From Baaleninema simplex PCC 7105 (lineage in GTDB: Bacteria; Cyanobacteriota; Cyanobacteriia; Cyanobacteriales; Geitlerinemataceae), in contig NZ_KB235959.1 in NCBI RefSeq assembly GCF_000332355.1, positions 179,999-236,611 of the forward strand: a stretch of 56,613 nt of DNA, given 5' to 3'. Of the stretch, positions 1 through 9,066 are shown in pieces (position 1 is the stretch's first letter; each line of letters starts with the position of its first letter). The notes below the pieces were generated by a model that made no database searches, was not told the DNA's origin, and saw only the letters and a program-made list of their open reading frames with translations. The position numbers and the translations under genes are program-made.

Positions 1-138
1 TTGAGGAAAGAACTGCGCTAACGTCGATAATTTGACTTGCCGATGCATTTGCAGTATCCAGACCAGCCACTTTAAGATCCCAATTTGCTTCTCATTGAGA
101 TGGATGCGCAGAAAATCTTGGTAGAATGTCGGTAGCAT
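1..138 (-). CDS. IS4-like transposase, N-terminal 46 codons (cut by window edge)
   Basis: Reading the minus strand from an ATG at 138 gives 46 codons open to the window edge, beginning MLPTFYQDFLRIHLNEKQ and continuing with an aliphatic helix. This resembles the N terminus of cyanobacterial IS4-family transposases, whose first residues are typically MLP-FYQ followed by a short helical domain. The DDE catalytic core would lie outside the window, so the family call rests on the N terminus only. A hairpin sits just upstream of the start. The element lies directly against the truncated haemagglutinin gene that begins to its right, so it is the likely cause of that truncation. Confidence 0.6.
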   Translation of the reverse strand, partial: MLPTFYQDFLRIHLNEKQIGILKWLVWILQMHRQVKLSTLAQFFPQ

Positions 139-142
139 TTTT

Positions 143-2533
143 TTGTTGGGGTGGCCGCAAACGCCACCCTCTTTTTTGGGACTCCTCTATTCTCTCAAAC
201 AATTGTCCCGTCTGGCTTCCGTCTACCTTGTCACCCTCTCAGACGGAAACCATACCTTGAGCTTTCCTTCAGAGTTGTCGAGAGCGGACGTATCGCTCGA
301 CAACGGCACGCGAGTCGAAGTCACATCAGGGGGCGGTGGTACGATCGCCGTGAGCGCCCGAAACGTGAATTTATCTCGAGCAAGCCAGTTGCGAGCGGGA
401 CTCGCAGAAGGATTGGGAACGGCCGAGGCCGTCGCTGGAGACATCATCGTTAACGCGACTGGGAATACAACCCTAGCCGGGGTGAGTACGATCGCCAACG
501 AAGTCGAAGCCAACGCTCTCGGCCGCGGCGGTCGCATCGAGCTAACGACGGGGTCGCTGTCTCTGACCGGCGGATCGCGAATTGAAACGGCAACCCGAGC
601 AGCCGGAGATGGAGGACAAGTCTTAGTACGAGCCTCGGGAACGATCGCCGCTACGGGCGTCAATGCTGCCAACCCCGAATTTCCGAGCGGCATTGCGACC
701 GCGACCTTCAGTGCGGGCAATGGGGGAGACGTGCGAGCGATCGCCCGAGACTTAACTCTCTCAGAGGGAGGGCAGATCCGCTCGTTAAACCGAGGAAACG
801 GACTCGGTGGAAATATCATCGTTGAAGTCAGCGAGTCGATCGTCGCTACGGGAATTAACGCACTCGATACCAGCCTCGCTTCCGGGATCGTATCTTTTAC
901 CTCGGGAACCGTAGAGGGCGGCGATATAAATCTCTCGACGGGTCGGTTGACTTTGTCGGGGGGAGCCGACGTCGCCTCCTTCGTGCGCCTGGTGGGAGAG
1001 TACTTCCCCGGTGCGGGAACTGGAAATGGCGGCGATGTGACGATCGAAGCCCGCGAATCGATCGAAGTCGGTCGTTTCGGTATGACGGCTGCGGGACGGT
1101 TTCTCAATCGCAGCACGTTAGGGACTCGAACCTACGGCGGCGGCGATAGCGGAAACGTGAACGTATCGACCTCAAGGTTGCGGATTACAGAGGGAGGGAC
1201 GTTATCTACAGGAGTCATCACGACCGCTTCGAGTGCCGGAGATCCCTTACCCGAACGGGGAATGGGTAATGCTGGCAATGTCACGGTCGACGTTTCGGAC
1301 TCGACCGAACTGGTTGGGTTTAATGTAGAGCGGCTAACGAATAGCGATGTGAGTTCGTTTTCCTATGGCTCTGGCAATGCCGGTAACGTCTCGATCTCCA
1401 CGCCTCGATTAGAAATTCGCGACGGAGCGTTTCTCATCACTTCTACGTTCGCCTACGGTAATGCGGGTCAACTGACCGTCAATGCCGACTCAGTGTTTCT
1501 GGGTGGGGAACCTCCGGTGGGCGCGCCACCTTCTAGTATGTCGGCTTCTGCGAAGATTGAAGCGGCTTCAGTTCGAGGGCGGTTTTCTCTCCCCGACGCT
1601 CCGACGGGAGATACATCAGAATTGACGATTAACGCCAATCGTCTAACGGTTGCTGATGGAACTTCGATCTCCGTGCAGCATGAGGGAACGGGAAATGCCG
1701 GTCAGTTACAGATTAATGCTGGGTCGGTGCAACTCAACGGTGGGGGGACGATCGCAGCCTCAGCGGCCTCCGGGCGCGGCGGAAACGTCGTTCTCAACGT
1801 ACCCGGTTCCCTAGTTCTTCGCCAGGGCAGTGAAATTTCCGCCGAAGCTGGGGGAAGGGGCGACGGGGGAAATCTCACCGTCAACGCCAATACCTTAGTT
1901 ACCTTGGAAAACAGCAATCTGGTTGCTAATGCCTTTGAAGGTCGCGGCGGCAACATCGAGATCGGCACCCAAGGTCTGTTTCAGTCTCCCGAGAGTCGCA
2001 TCACTGCCAGTTCTCAACTGGGCGTCGATGGCGTGGTGGCCGTGACGCAACCGGAAATCGACACCAGTTCGGCATTCGTGCAGTTGAGTAGCGCTCCCAT
2101 CGATCCGGCGACGCAGGTGGTATCGGCCTGTGAGGCGGCGGCGAACAATACCTTCGTCGTCACCGGAAACGGGGGCTTGCCTCCCGATCCCACAGACGTT
2201 TTACGAAGTCAAACGGTCTGGACGGATACTCAGTTGACGGAAATTCAAGCTTCTCCGTCAGAGGTGAATTCTGAGGGGCGATCGCCTTCTACAGAACTGG
2301 ACAGTTTACAACTGCAACTCGTCGAAGCGACGGAGGAGCAACGCCAGGACGATCGCACGATGGCGCTGGTTTCAACGCGATCGCCCAGCGAAACCCCAAC
2401 CGACGCGAGCGATTCTGAGCTAGTCGAAGCGACTCAATGGCGTATCGATGCTGACGGTACTGTAGAATTAATAAGCGATCGATCGTCTCGTCAGGCTCCT
2501 TTTTCGACGTTACATTGTCTGTCAGCACGTTAA
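143..2533 (+). pseudogene. 5'-truncated filamentous haemagglutinin-type (TpsA-like) protein
   Basis: The frame opens at a TTG inside the IS-proximal sequence and becomes recognisable after about residue 30 (LSDGNHTLSFPSEL). It then carries repeated beta-helix modules of the type GNGGDV...IEARESIEV seen in cyanobacterial two-partner-secretion adhesins. The signal peptide and N-terminal TPS/haemagglutination domain are absent, although the neighbour at 3160 has both. The C-terminal 100 or so residues (FEGRGGNIEIGTQGLFQ, SSAFVQLSSAPIDP, NGGLPPDPTDVL) nearly match that neighbour. Without a signal or TPS domain the product could not be exported by the usual route, so I call it a pseudogene created by the adjacent IS4-like element. 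The body is uninterrupted, so the damage may be recent. Confidence 0.75.
149..169. terminator. Hairpin at the IS4-like end, possible terminator
   Basis: GGGTGGC at 149-155 pairs with GCCACCC at 163-169 across a 7-nt loop and is followed on the plus strand by TCTTTTTT. On the plus strand it has the form of a Rho-independent terminator. On the minus strand it is a leader hairpin just upstream of the transposase start; such hairpins can limit read-through expression of transposases in some IS families. Which role applies is inference. Confidence 0.5.
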
Positions 2534-2550
2534 AAAACATCACAACGCGA

Positions 2551-2942
2551 TTGCTCCTTACAGAAGAGGGAGCAAAGCCCACGTCTTTTAAGCGTGGGAT
2601 GTAGCGTTGAAGCTTTTAAGCTTCGATGCTAAAATCCGGATTGAGGTACAGGTAGCTAACCTCACAAAAAACCTGGCATCGAAAGGTGAGAACCTTGAAA
2701 ACTGAAGTTTGGCGGTTCCGCGCGGAAAATAGCTCGTGTGGGTAAAAACTTCAAGCGTCAAGCACGGAGACTCAATTTTTTGGCACTCCACTGTACGGTA
2801 GGGCATACCGAAACAGGCTCTCTGAAATGGGGGCGAACGCTTGGGGAGATATTGGCCTCTGGGCATTTGACTTCCGAGGCAAATGTGTAAGCCAGATCGT
2901 TGAGCCAAGAATCCCACGAATTCTATTCGTGGGAGTGTCAAA
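2551..2942 (+). mobile_element. Non-autonomous IS200/IS605-like element, possible omega-RNA-like transcript
   Basis: The stretch is bounded by two similar hairpins with CCCACG/CGTGGG stems: CCCACGTCTTTTAAGCGTGGG at 2578-2598 and CCCACGAATTCTATTCGTGGG at 2913-2933. The second lies in the context AAGAATCCCACG...CGTGGGAGTGTCAA, which resembles right ends of cyanobacterial IS605-group elements. A further stem, TTGCTCC/GGAGCAA, flanks the left side at 2551-2575. Inside are nested helices: GAAGCTTTTAAGCTTC at 2609-2624; CGATGC 2624-2629 with GCATCG 2676-2681, enclosing TGAGGT 2642-2647 with ACCTCA 2659-2664; and GCCTC/GAGGC near 2850-2880. No tnpA or tnpB is present. By analogy with IS605 right ends, any guide would start near 2943. 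The family call is from pattern recognition, not alignment. Confidence 0.45.
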
Positions 2943-3068
2943 ATACTCCAGACAGTAGGTAAGGGGCGATCGTCGATCTAAACTCTGTCGTCCGCATCGA
3001 ACTTCAACGAGGAACTCGAAATCTGAATTTCATTGTTGGCGATTAAAAGTGTCCGGATTTTTGAGATA

Positions 3069-3107
3069 AAAATCATGTAAATTGTACAAACAATTACAGC
3101 ATGATTT
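3069..3107. repeat. Stem-loop upstream of the complete TpsA-like gene
   Basis: AAATCATG near 3070-3077 pairs with CATGATTT near 3099-3106, and the inner arms TAAATTG and CAATTA flank the loop TACAAA. It lies about 55 bases before the chosen ATG. It could be an operator palindrome or an mRNA leader hairpin; nothing here distinguishes these. Confidence 0.4.
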
Positions 3108-3159
3108 GGATAATTTGCAACAAAAGATCTCAACTAAAAATTCGCCAACAAAACCAACA

Positions 3160-6100
3160 ATGAAAACTCCGATCGGTGTTCGACTTTTAACTATTAAACT
3201 ATTAAAAATTTTAAAAAATTCTGTACTTCTTATATTACTCAGTTCTACCCCAACCGTCGGACAAATCGTCCCCGATAGCACGCTGGTAAACCCCTCCCAG
3301 GTTTCGATCGAGGGAAATACCTACACCCTCGATGGAGGAACGGAAGCCGGAAACAATCTCTTTCACTCCTTCGACAGTTTTTCGGTTCCCACAGGTACGG
3401 AAGCCTTGTTCAACAACGCCGCTGACGTTCAAAACATCCTCACTCGCGTCACGGGGCGCAACATTTCCAACATCGACGGCTTAATCCGAGCCAACGGAAC
3501 GGCAAATCTGTTTCTACTCAACCCCAACGGCATTGTCTTCGGTCCCAACGCTCGCCTCGACATCGGCGGTTCCTTCCTCGGTACGACCGCTGAGAGCGTT
3601 TTGTTCGAGGGCGGAGAGGTGTATAGTGCCACCCAGCCGAGCCAAACTTCCCTGCTGACGGTGACAGTCCCCGTGGGTCTGCAACTCGGCACCAATACGG
3701 GAGACATCCAAGTTAACGGTGCGGGCCACGGATTTACGACCCAAGACACGCCCCTGTCCGATATTCTACGGGCGAACGGCTTCCCGTTCCCAGGGCAACG
3801 CTTGCTACGCACCGATCGCAACGTGGGGTTGGAGGTGCAGTCAGGTCGGACGCTTGCCCTCCTCGGGGGCAATGTAGATCTGCCCGGAGGCATTCTCACC
3901 GCAGAAAGCGGGCGAGTCGAGGTCGGGGCGGTAGAAAACGGCATCGTGACTCTCAATTCTGCCCCAGCGGGCTGGCAATTCAACTACGAGGGGGTAGAGG
4001 GCTTTCGAGACGTTCGGTTTTCTCAGGCGGCGACGGCGGACGCATCGGGATCTGGGGCAGGTATCGTACGCATTGCAGGGCGCGATATCGCGTTTACCGA
4101 TGGCTCCCTCGCCTTGATTCAAACGACCGGCCCCCAAAGTGGAGGCATCCTGAGCGTTCGGGCATCCGGGTCGATCGAAGCGATCGGCTCCACGTCAGAC
4201 CCCTTGACAACAGTAGTGAGTGGTATTGAAAGCCAAACGATCGCCCAAGGATCGGCGGCGAGCGTCGAAGTCTTCGCCAGTCGCCTGGTGGTGCGCGATG
4301 GCGCTCGGCTCGGTTCGAGAACCTACAGTGAAGGGAACGCCGGATCGGTACGCGTGACGGTGACAGATGCGATCGCACTGCGGGAGGTCTCTCCCCTCAA
4401 TCCATTTTTGACTCCCGAGATCTTCAATTACACCCTCGGTTCTGGGGATAGCGGCAACATCGAGGTATCAGCCCGGAATTTGTCTCTAGCGGATGGGTCG
4501 AGTGTCACGTCCGGTACCTTCGATCGCGGTCGGGGAGGAAACGTGACGGTGAACGTTGTCGAGTCGATCGAGGTCGTGGGCGGGTCGCCCATCAATCTGG
4601 CTGATACTTCCACGATTGAGAGTTTCTCTTTTCAGTCTGGCGAGGGTGGTAGCGTAGCGGTCTCGACCCGGAACTTGCGCGCGATCGACGGTGGGGGGAT
4701 CTCTGCGCCGACCTTCAGCAGCGGTCGGGGGGGAAACGTGACAGTCGATGCGGCCGAGTCGATCGATCTCGTCGGGATCTCTCCTTTCAATGCCAGTATT
4801 GCCTCGAGTATCAATAGCCTCGCGTCCGGTTCTGCTGACAGCGGGAATATCTCGATATCGACCCCAAACTTACGCATGAAGGACGGGGCGCAGATTACTG
4901 CTGGCACGTTTGGCAGCGGTCGGGGGGGAGACGTGACGATCGAGGTGGCCGAATCCATCGAACTCTCAGGCGTAGCCCCTTTCAATCCAGACGCGATCTC
5001 GACACTTTCCATCGATCCGACGACATCGAACATCAATAGCCTGACGTTCGGTTCTGGCAACGGCGGTAACGTTCGGGTATCGGCCCGGAATTTGTACCTC
5101 GCCGATGGCGGTCAGATTAGTGCGTCCACCGTTGCCAGCGGTCGGGGCGGAAACATCGTACTCGACGTGTCCGAGTCGATCGAGGCGGTTGGTATATCGC
5201 CGATCGATTCGTTTAGCCATTCTGGTATTACCAGCGACAGTCTCAGCCTCGGGAGTAGCGGCAGCGTGACGATCTCAACAGGACGGCTGGTGCTGCGCGA
5301 CGGTGGGGCGGTGAGTACGAATACGTTCGGGCTGGGAAATGCCGGGACGATCGCGATCGAGGCGGCTAAATTCATTGAGATTCGAGGAGAAGTGCCGAGT
5401 GAGGGAGTTTTTTCAGCCGTCCAATCGGCCGCCACCTCTCTACCCGATAGTTTTGGAGAGGCGGCCGAACTCTCGGGAAATTCTGGAAACGTAATCCTCT
5501 CTACCCCCCGATTGTCGATCGCCGATGGCGGTCGGGTTAGCACCTTCAACGAGGGTTTGGGACTCGGGGGAACTGTTCGCATCAATGCGGGTGACGTAGC
5601 CATCCTCGATAGCAATGCTGGCATTACGGCATCTACCCTATCGGGAGAAGGGGGAAATGTCTTTCTCAACGCCGATCGCTTGCAGCTAACGAGCCAGAGC
5701 CAGATCGGTGCTGAAGCGGGGGGAGCAGGTAACGGGGGCAACATCGCGATCGATGCCGACACGATCGCGTTGTTAGAAGGAAGTAGCATCGACGCCAATG
5801 CCTTTGAAGGTCGGGGCGGAAACATCGAGATCGTGACTCGAGGTCTGTTTCAGTCTCGCGATAGTCACATTGCTGCCAGTTCTCAACTGGGTGTTGACGG
5901 CATCGTGGCCGTGACGCAACCGGAAATCGACACCAGTTCGGCATTCGTGCAGTTAAGTAGCGCTCCCATCGATCCGGAGACGCAGGTGGTCTCAGCCTGC
6001 GAGACGGCGGCGAACAATACTTTCGTCGTCACGGGAAACGGGGGTTTGCCTCCCGATCCCACAGATGTTTTAAGGGGTCACAACGTTTGGATCGATATGC

Positions 6101-6354
6101 GACAGACGGAGATTCGCGATTCGACTCGACCGATCGAAACTCCCTCGAACGAGGAAACCAAACGCGAAGAACGGGCGATCGCACCGCTTCTCGTAGAAGC
6201 GACGGGATGGCAACGGCGAGACGACGGCTCGATGGAGTTAGTGGCAACGCCATCACCGTATGGAAACGCTCGATTTATGCCGTTGGACTGTCCCCCCGAT
6301 TCAGCTCAATTGCACGACAGGCTTGTCGTCGAGCAAGGTATTCAAGGTCAGTAA
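3160..6354 (+). CDS. Two-partner secretion exoprotein, filamentous haemagglutinin family (TpsA-like)
   Basis: I choose the ATG at 3160 because it starts a good Sec signal: a basic region (KTPIGVRLLTIKLLKILK), a hydrophobic core (SVLLILLSS) and a likely cleavage near TVGQ-IVPDS. An upstream TTG at 3082 adds an unlikely extension. The product is about 1064 residues. Residues about 35-170 are the TPS/haemagglutination-activity domain with LFLLNPNGIVFGPNARLDIG, the hallmark region recognised by a TpsB outer-membrane pore. The rest is a repetitive beta-helix of roughly 50-70-residue modules (SGRGGNVTVDAAESIDLVG and variants). It is probably a secreted or surface adhesin. No TpsB partner is encoded in the window. 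The 3' end overlaps the convergent Hsp70-like gene by 54 bp. The C terminus closely matches the truncated upstream paralogue. Confidence 0.85.
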   Translation: MKTPIGVRLLTIKLLKILKNSVLLILLSSTPTVGQIVPDSTLVNPSQVSIEGNTYTLDGGTEAGNNLFHSFDSFSVPTGTEALFNNAADVQNILTRVTGRNISNIDGLIRANGTANLFLLNPNGIVFGPNARLDIGGSFLGTTAESVLFEGGEVYSATQPSQTSLLTVTVPVGLQLGTNTGDIQVNGAGHGFTTQDTPLSDILRANGFPFPGQRLLRTDRNVGLEVQSGRTLALLGGNVDLPGGILTAESGRVEVGAVENGIVTLNSAPAGWQFNYEGVEGFRDVRFSQAATADASGSGAGIVRIAGRDIAFTDGSLALIQTTGPQSGGILSVRASGSIEAIGSTSDPLTTVVSGIESQTIAQGSAASVEVFASRLVVRDGARLGSRTYSEGNAGSVRVTVTDAIALREVSPLNPFLTPEIFNYTLGSGDSGNIEVSARNLSLADGSSVTSGTFDRGRGGNVTVNVVESIEVVGGSPINLADTSTIESFSFQSGEGGSVAVSTRNLRAIDGGGISAPTFSSGRGGNVTVDAAESIDLVGISPFNASIASSINSLASGSADSGNISISTPNLRMKDGAQITAGTFGSGRGGDVTIEVAESIELSGVAPFNPDAISTLSIDPTTSNINSLTFGSGNGGNVRVSARNLYLADGGQISASTVASGRGGNIVLDVSESIEAVGISPIDSFSHSGITSDSLSLGSSGSVTISTGRLVLRDGGAVSTNTFGLGNAGTIAIEAAKFIEIRGEVPSEGVFSAVQSAATSLPDSFGEAAELSGNSGNVILSTPRLSIADGGRVSTFNEGLGLGGTVRINAGDVAILDSNAGITASTLSGEGGNVFLNADRLQLTSQSQIGAEAGGAGNGGNIAIDADTIALLEGSSIDANAFEGRGGNIEIVTRGLFQSRDSHIAASSQLGVDGIVAVTQPEIDTSSAFVQLSSAPIDPETQVVSACETAANNTFVVTGNGGLPPDPTDVLRGHNVWIDMRQTEIRDSTRPIETPSNEETKREERAIAPLLVEATGWQRRDDGSMELVATPSPYGNARFMPLDCPPDSAQLHDRLVVEQGIQGQ

Positions 6355-7896
6355 ATCTTTGACGGTAATGCGGAGAAACTGCCGCTCGTCGATGCGAAAT
6401 CGAACCTCGATCCGATCGCTCCCTGGGAAACCGGGCGGATCGAGATGGGCGATGGTGCGTCCGGCGTCGGTGTCGTTGAGGGGTTTGACGGTGCGATCGC
6501 CTCCCACGCTGCGAGTGACGATGCGATCGCCGTCGAAGTATACTTCGGTTGCCGTGTTTTCTGCCCCCAGCTCTCCGATGACCAGTTCGATTTTCGGTTG
6601 GTTTTCCGTCGAGGCTCCCAAACACAGTTCGATCGGCTTCTCTGTAGGGTAAGGTTGACCCGGCTGCACGATCGGATGCCAGTCGTGGGCGTTGTTGCGG
6701 CGGTTCCAGTAGCGAATGCCGTACCCATGATAGAGAAAATCCTTGAGTTGGACGCCTTGGGTCAGTTGTAAGGCTCCGGTGGCGATGGCGTCGAGGGGGC
6801 GATCGCTGCGAATTTTGTCCGCCTCGAAGTATTGATGTATCCAGTTGCGAACGGCTGGAATTTGAGAGGTTCCACCCACTAAGACGACGGCGTCGATGTC
6901 CCGAGGTTCGAGTCCTTGGCGTCTCGCCTGCTGCAATACTTGCGTCATGGCGTCGTCGAGGCGATCGAAAAACTGATGTTCTCGCAGAATGTCTTCAAAC
7001 GCGGGGCGATCGAGCGTCAGTTCGTAGCTGTCAAAGGTTTCGTCGTCGAAATAGACTTCGCTGGCTCTGTCTAACAACGACAGTTGAATTTTCAACCGTT
7101 CGGCGAGGCGGGTGGTGAGCGAGGTTTTGGGGAGATTTTGGGTCTCGACAAAGCGATCGACCAACCAGTTATCGATATCTGCACCGCCTAAATTCTGCCC
7201 GGATTTCGCTAAGACTTGCGCCGTTTGTACTTTCTGACCGGATTTTTCTGCAAACGATTTATCCCCCCATTTGAGAATAAAGCCGAGGGGATTGTGTTGT
7301 TGTTGGATTCCGCGATCGAGTCGAACTAGAGACAAATCCAGGGTTCCACCGCCGAAATCTACCACCAGCAAAACGTCCGCTTCGGCGACACCGTATCCCA
7401 AGGCGGCGGCGGTGGGTTCGTCGATGAGTCGCACTTGTTCGATATCGCGAGATTCGACAACGCCTCCGAGCCAATGGCGGTACGCCTCGAAGCTATCGAC
7501 GGGAACGGTGAGAACGAGGGAATCCAGGGGAAGGGGAACGTCGCCAACGGCGTCGAACAGGCGATCGAGAAACCACGTCCCTACTTGCTCGAAGGTGATG
7601 GATTTTCCGTCGAGTTCGGGGAGAAATCCTTGGATATCGGAGCCGATCCCCCGTTTGAAGTTGCAGAAAAAGCGGGAATTGGATTTTACGTCCAACCCGC
7701 GATCGAGGGTACTTTGTCCGGCGACGATCGCCTCGGTATCGGCGTTTTCCACATAAACGAGGCTGGGAACGACGGGAGGGTTTTGACCTTGCTGTCGTGT
7801 CAATCCCGGTAGTTTGAGGAGTTCGGGGCGTTCGGTGGCGGCGTTCCACCGAGCGATAACGGTATTGCTGGTTCCGAAGTCGATCGCGATCGTCAT
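6301..7896 (-). CDS. Hsp70 family protein (DnaK-like ATPase)
   Basis: This 531-residue protein has the Hsp70/actin-fold nucleotide site: phosphate-1 motif IAIDFGTSNTVIARW at the N terminus, phosphate-2 VVDFGGGTLDLSL near residue 180 and the adenosine motif VLVGGTSQIPAVRNWI near residue 340. It is about 100 residues shorter than canonical DnaK, and after the ATPase domain (about 1-380) keeps only a divergent beta-rich tail. It is therefore an Hsp70-like protein of unknown client range rather than the housekeeping DnaK. The ATG at 7896 starts directly at the conserved motif. No J-domain protein or GrpE is adjacent. It is divergent from the folate gene and its last 54 bp overlap the convergent haemagglutinin gene. 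Confidence 0.85.
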   Translation of the reverse strand: MTIAIDFGTSNTVIARWNAATERPELLKLPGLTRQQGQNPPVVPSLVYVENADTEAIVAGQSTLDRGLDVKSNSRFFCNFKRGIGSDIQGFLPELDGKSITFEQVGTWFLDRLFDAVGDVPLPLDSLVLTVPVDSFEAYRHWLGGVVESRDIEQVRLIDEPTAAALGYGVAEADVLLVVDFGGGTLDLSLVRLDRGIQQQHNPLGFILKWGDKSFAEKSGQKVQTAQVLAKSGQNLGGADIDNWLVDRFVETQNLPKTSLTTRLAERLKIQLSLLDRASEVYFDDETFDSYELTLDRPAFEDILREHQFFDRLDDAMTQVLQQARRQGLEPRDIDAVVLVGGTSQIPAVRNWIHQYFEADKIRSDRPLDAIATGALQLTQGVQLKDFLYHGYGIRYWNRRNNAHDWHPIVQPGQPYPTEKPIELCLGASTENQPKIELVIGELGAENTATEVYFDGDRIVTRSVGGDRTVKPLNDTDAGRTIAHLDPPGFPGSDRIEVRFRIDERQFLRITVKDLLTLNTLLDDKPVVQLS

Positions 7897-8120
7897 ATTA
7901 GCCTTGGGTGGGTACAGTTAGAAATCGAACTGATTTCACAGGTAAGAGACGTTTGTAAAAGATATTTTAAGATAGTCGTTATGTCCGTCGTTTACAGCGA
8001 CGCTCGATCGAACCCGTCTCAAGGAGTCGCGATTCCTCGAATTCCCTCAACCTGTGCTACCGCTGGCATCTGTACTGCAACCCGTTGGCACTTCAACTTC
8101 AATTGCGATCGAATTCTAAG

Positions 8121-8723
8121 ATGACCGATTTCAACTCGAAAACATCCCACAAATCGCGCTTGCGTCGCTCTGTCTTGAAAACCCGCCAGTCTCTGTCGGA
8201 AGCCGAACGGCGCGATCGCAGCGATCGCATCTGTCGTCAGTTGCTCTCGAGTTCGGCGTTCGCATCGGCGAAAACCGTCCTCGGTTATTTCAGCTTTCGC
8301 GGCGAACCGGATTTGAGTCCCGCCATCGACGGCGATCGCCGGTGGGGATTTCCTCGCTGTGTGGGAAAATCCCTAACATGGCATTACTGGAACCTTGGAG
8401 ATCCCCTCGTAGACGGCGCGTTTGGCATTCGCGAACCCCACCCACAAGCCGAGGCGATCGCTCCGGCGTCGGTGGATTTAATGCTCGTTCCCGCCGTCGC
8501 CTGCGACGCCAACGGCTATCGCTTGGGATACGGTGGCGGGTTCTACGATCGCCTGCTAAGCCTTCCCCAATGGCAACAAGTTCGCGCGATCGCGATCGTC
8601 TTCGATTTCGCCTATCTTCCCCAACTTCCCGTCGATGGCTGGGATAGGCAGCTAGACGGCGTTTGCACGGAGTCGCAGTTTCACCTGTTCGAGAAACACG
8701 ACAATTCCTCAACCGTGAGTTAA
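8121..8723 (+). CDS. 5-formyltetrahydrofolate cyclo-ligase (MTHFS family)
   Basis: The enzyme uses ATP to convert 5-formyl-tetrahydrofolate to 5,10-methenyl-tetrahydrofolate in the cytoplasm, returning a storage folate to one-carbon metabolism. The 200-residue product has the family pattern: an N-terminal basic helix (KSRLRRSVLKTRQSLS), FSFRGEPDLS near residue 65, and the diagnostic LGYGGGFYDRLL near residue 145 that forms the nucleotide and folate site. I choose the ATG at 8121; a TTG at 8085 would add 12 unconserved residues. It is followed by tRNA-Val on the same strand. Confidence 0.85.
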   Translation: MTDFNSKTSHKSRLRRSVLKTRQSLSEAERRDRSDRICRQLLSSSAFASAKTVLGYFSFRGEPDLSPAIDGDRRWGFPRCVGKSLTWHYWNLGDPLVDGAFGIREPHPQAEAIAPASVDLMLVPAVACDANGYRLGYGGGFYDRLLSLPQWQQVRAIAIVFDFAYLPQLPVDGWDRQLDGVCTESQFHLFEKHDNSSTVS

Positions 8724-8795
8724 ACCCCATTTAAAAAAAATTTGATCGAAGGGTTGCGAATTCATAAATTGCTGTGCTACGATTAGAAATCGTCA

Positions 8796-8869
8796 GGACG
8801 CATAGCTCAGTTGGTTAGAGCACCACGTTGACATCGTGGGGGTCACTGGTTCGAGTCCAGTTGTGTCCA
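8796..8869 (+). tRNA. tRNA-Val (anticodon GAC)
   Basis: A complete 74-nt cloverleaf. The acceptor arm GGACGCA pairs with TGTGTCC (one G-U), with discriminator A. The D arm contains AGCTCAGTTGGTTAGAGC. The anticodon arm is CCACG-TTGACAT-CGTGG with GAC in the loop centre. The T arm is CTGG-TTCGAGT-CCAG. CCA is not encoded. Confidence 0.95.
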
Positions 8870-8990
8870 TTCCAAAACTCCATCAGTTCTAGGTGAGAGC
8901 CACGCTCGAAAACGAGCCGAGGTTCGCAGTAGGAGCGTTGTCGGCAATATTCCTACGGGGAGCAGCGAGATTGCTTAAAAAGAGTCTAAA

Positions 8991-9036
8991 TCTCCCCCCT
9001 CTCCCCCTCTCCCCCTCTCCCTTTCTCCCTTTCTCC
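8991..9036. repeat. Pyrimidine-rich tandem array (CTCCCCCT units)
   Basis: About 46 bases of CTCCCCCT- and CTCCCTTT-type repeats, on one strand only, between tRNA-Val and the 3' end of the hybrid kinase gene. It resembles the short tandemly repeated sequences common between cyanobacterial genes. Similar arrays occur at 17061, 23434 and 37297. Confidence 0.7.
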
Positions 9037-9066
9037 AAAAACCGATCCAGTTTCTACAAAAACATC

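Larger units (their letters stand above)
1..190 (-). mobile_element. End of an IS4-like insertion sequence
   Basis: Position 1 is inside the transposase gene and the right-hand part ends somewhere between about 140 and 190, where the haemagglutinin-like reading becomes recognisable. The other end of the element is not in the window, so the terminal repeat and target duplication cannot be defined. The right boundary is an estimate. Confidence 0.5.

Noticed and set aside
223-1116. A 297-residue open frame on the minus strand within the first adhesin gene
   Set aside because: It is Ser/Pro-rich, matches no family and mirrors the biased codons of the real beta-helix gene on the other strand.
2640-2900. 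Group II intron fragment
   Set aside because: Internal helices are present but no domain V sequence or reverse transcriptase was found; end hairpins fit IS605 better.
2588-2941. A 117-residue minus-strand frame spanning the IS605-like element
   Set aside because: No recognisable domain, and the region is dominated by paired hairpins, which fits structured RNA or mobile DNA better than a gene.
8991-9036. Possible CRISPR array
   Set aside because: The units are contiguous short pyrimidine repeats with no spacers or cas genes nearby; none of the window's repeats has CRISPR form.
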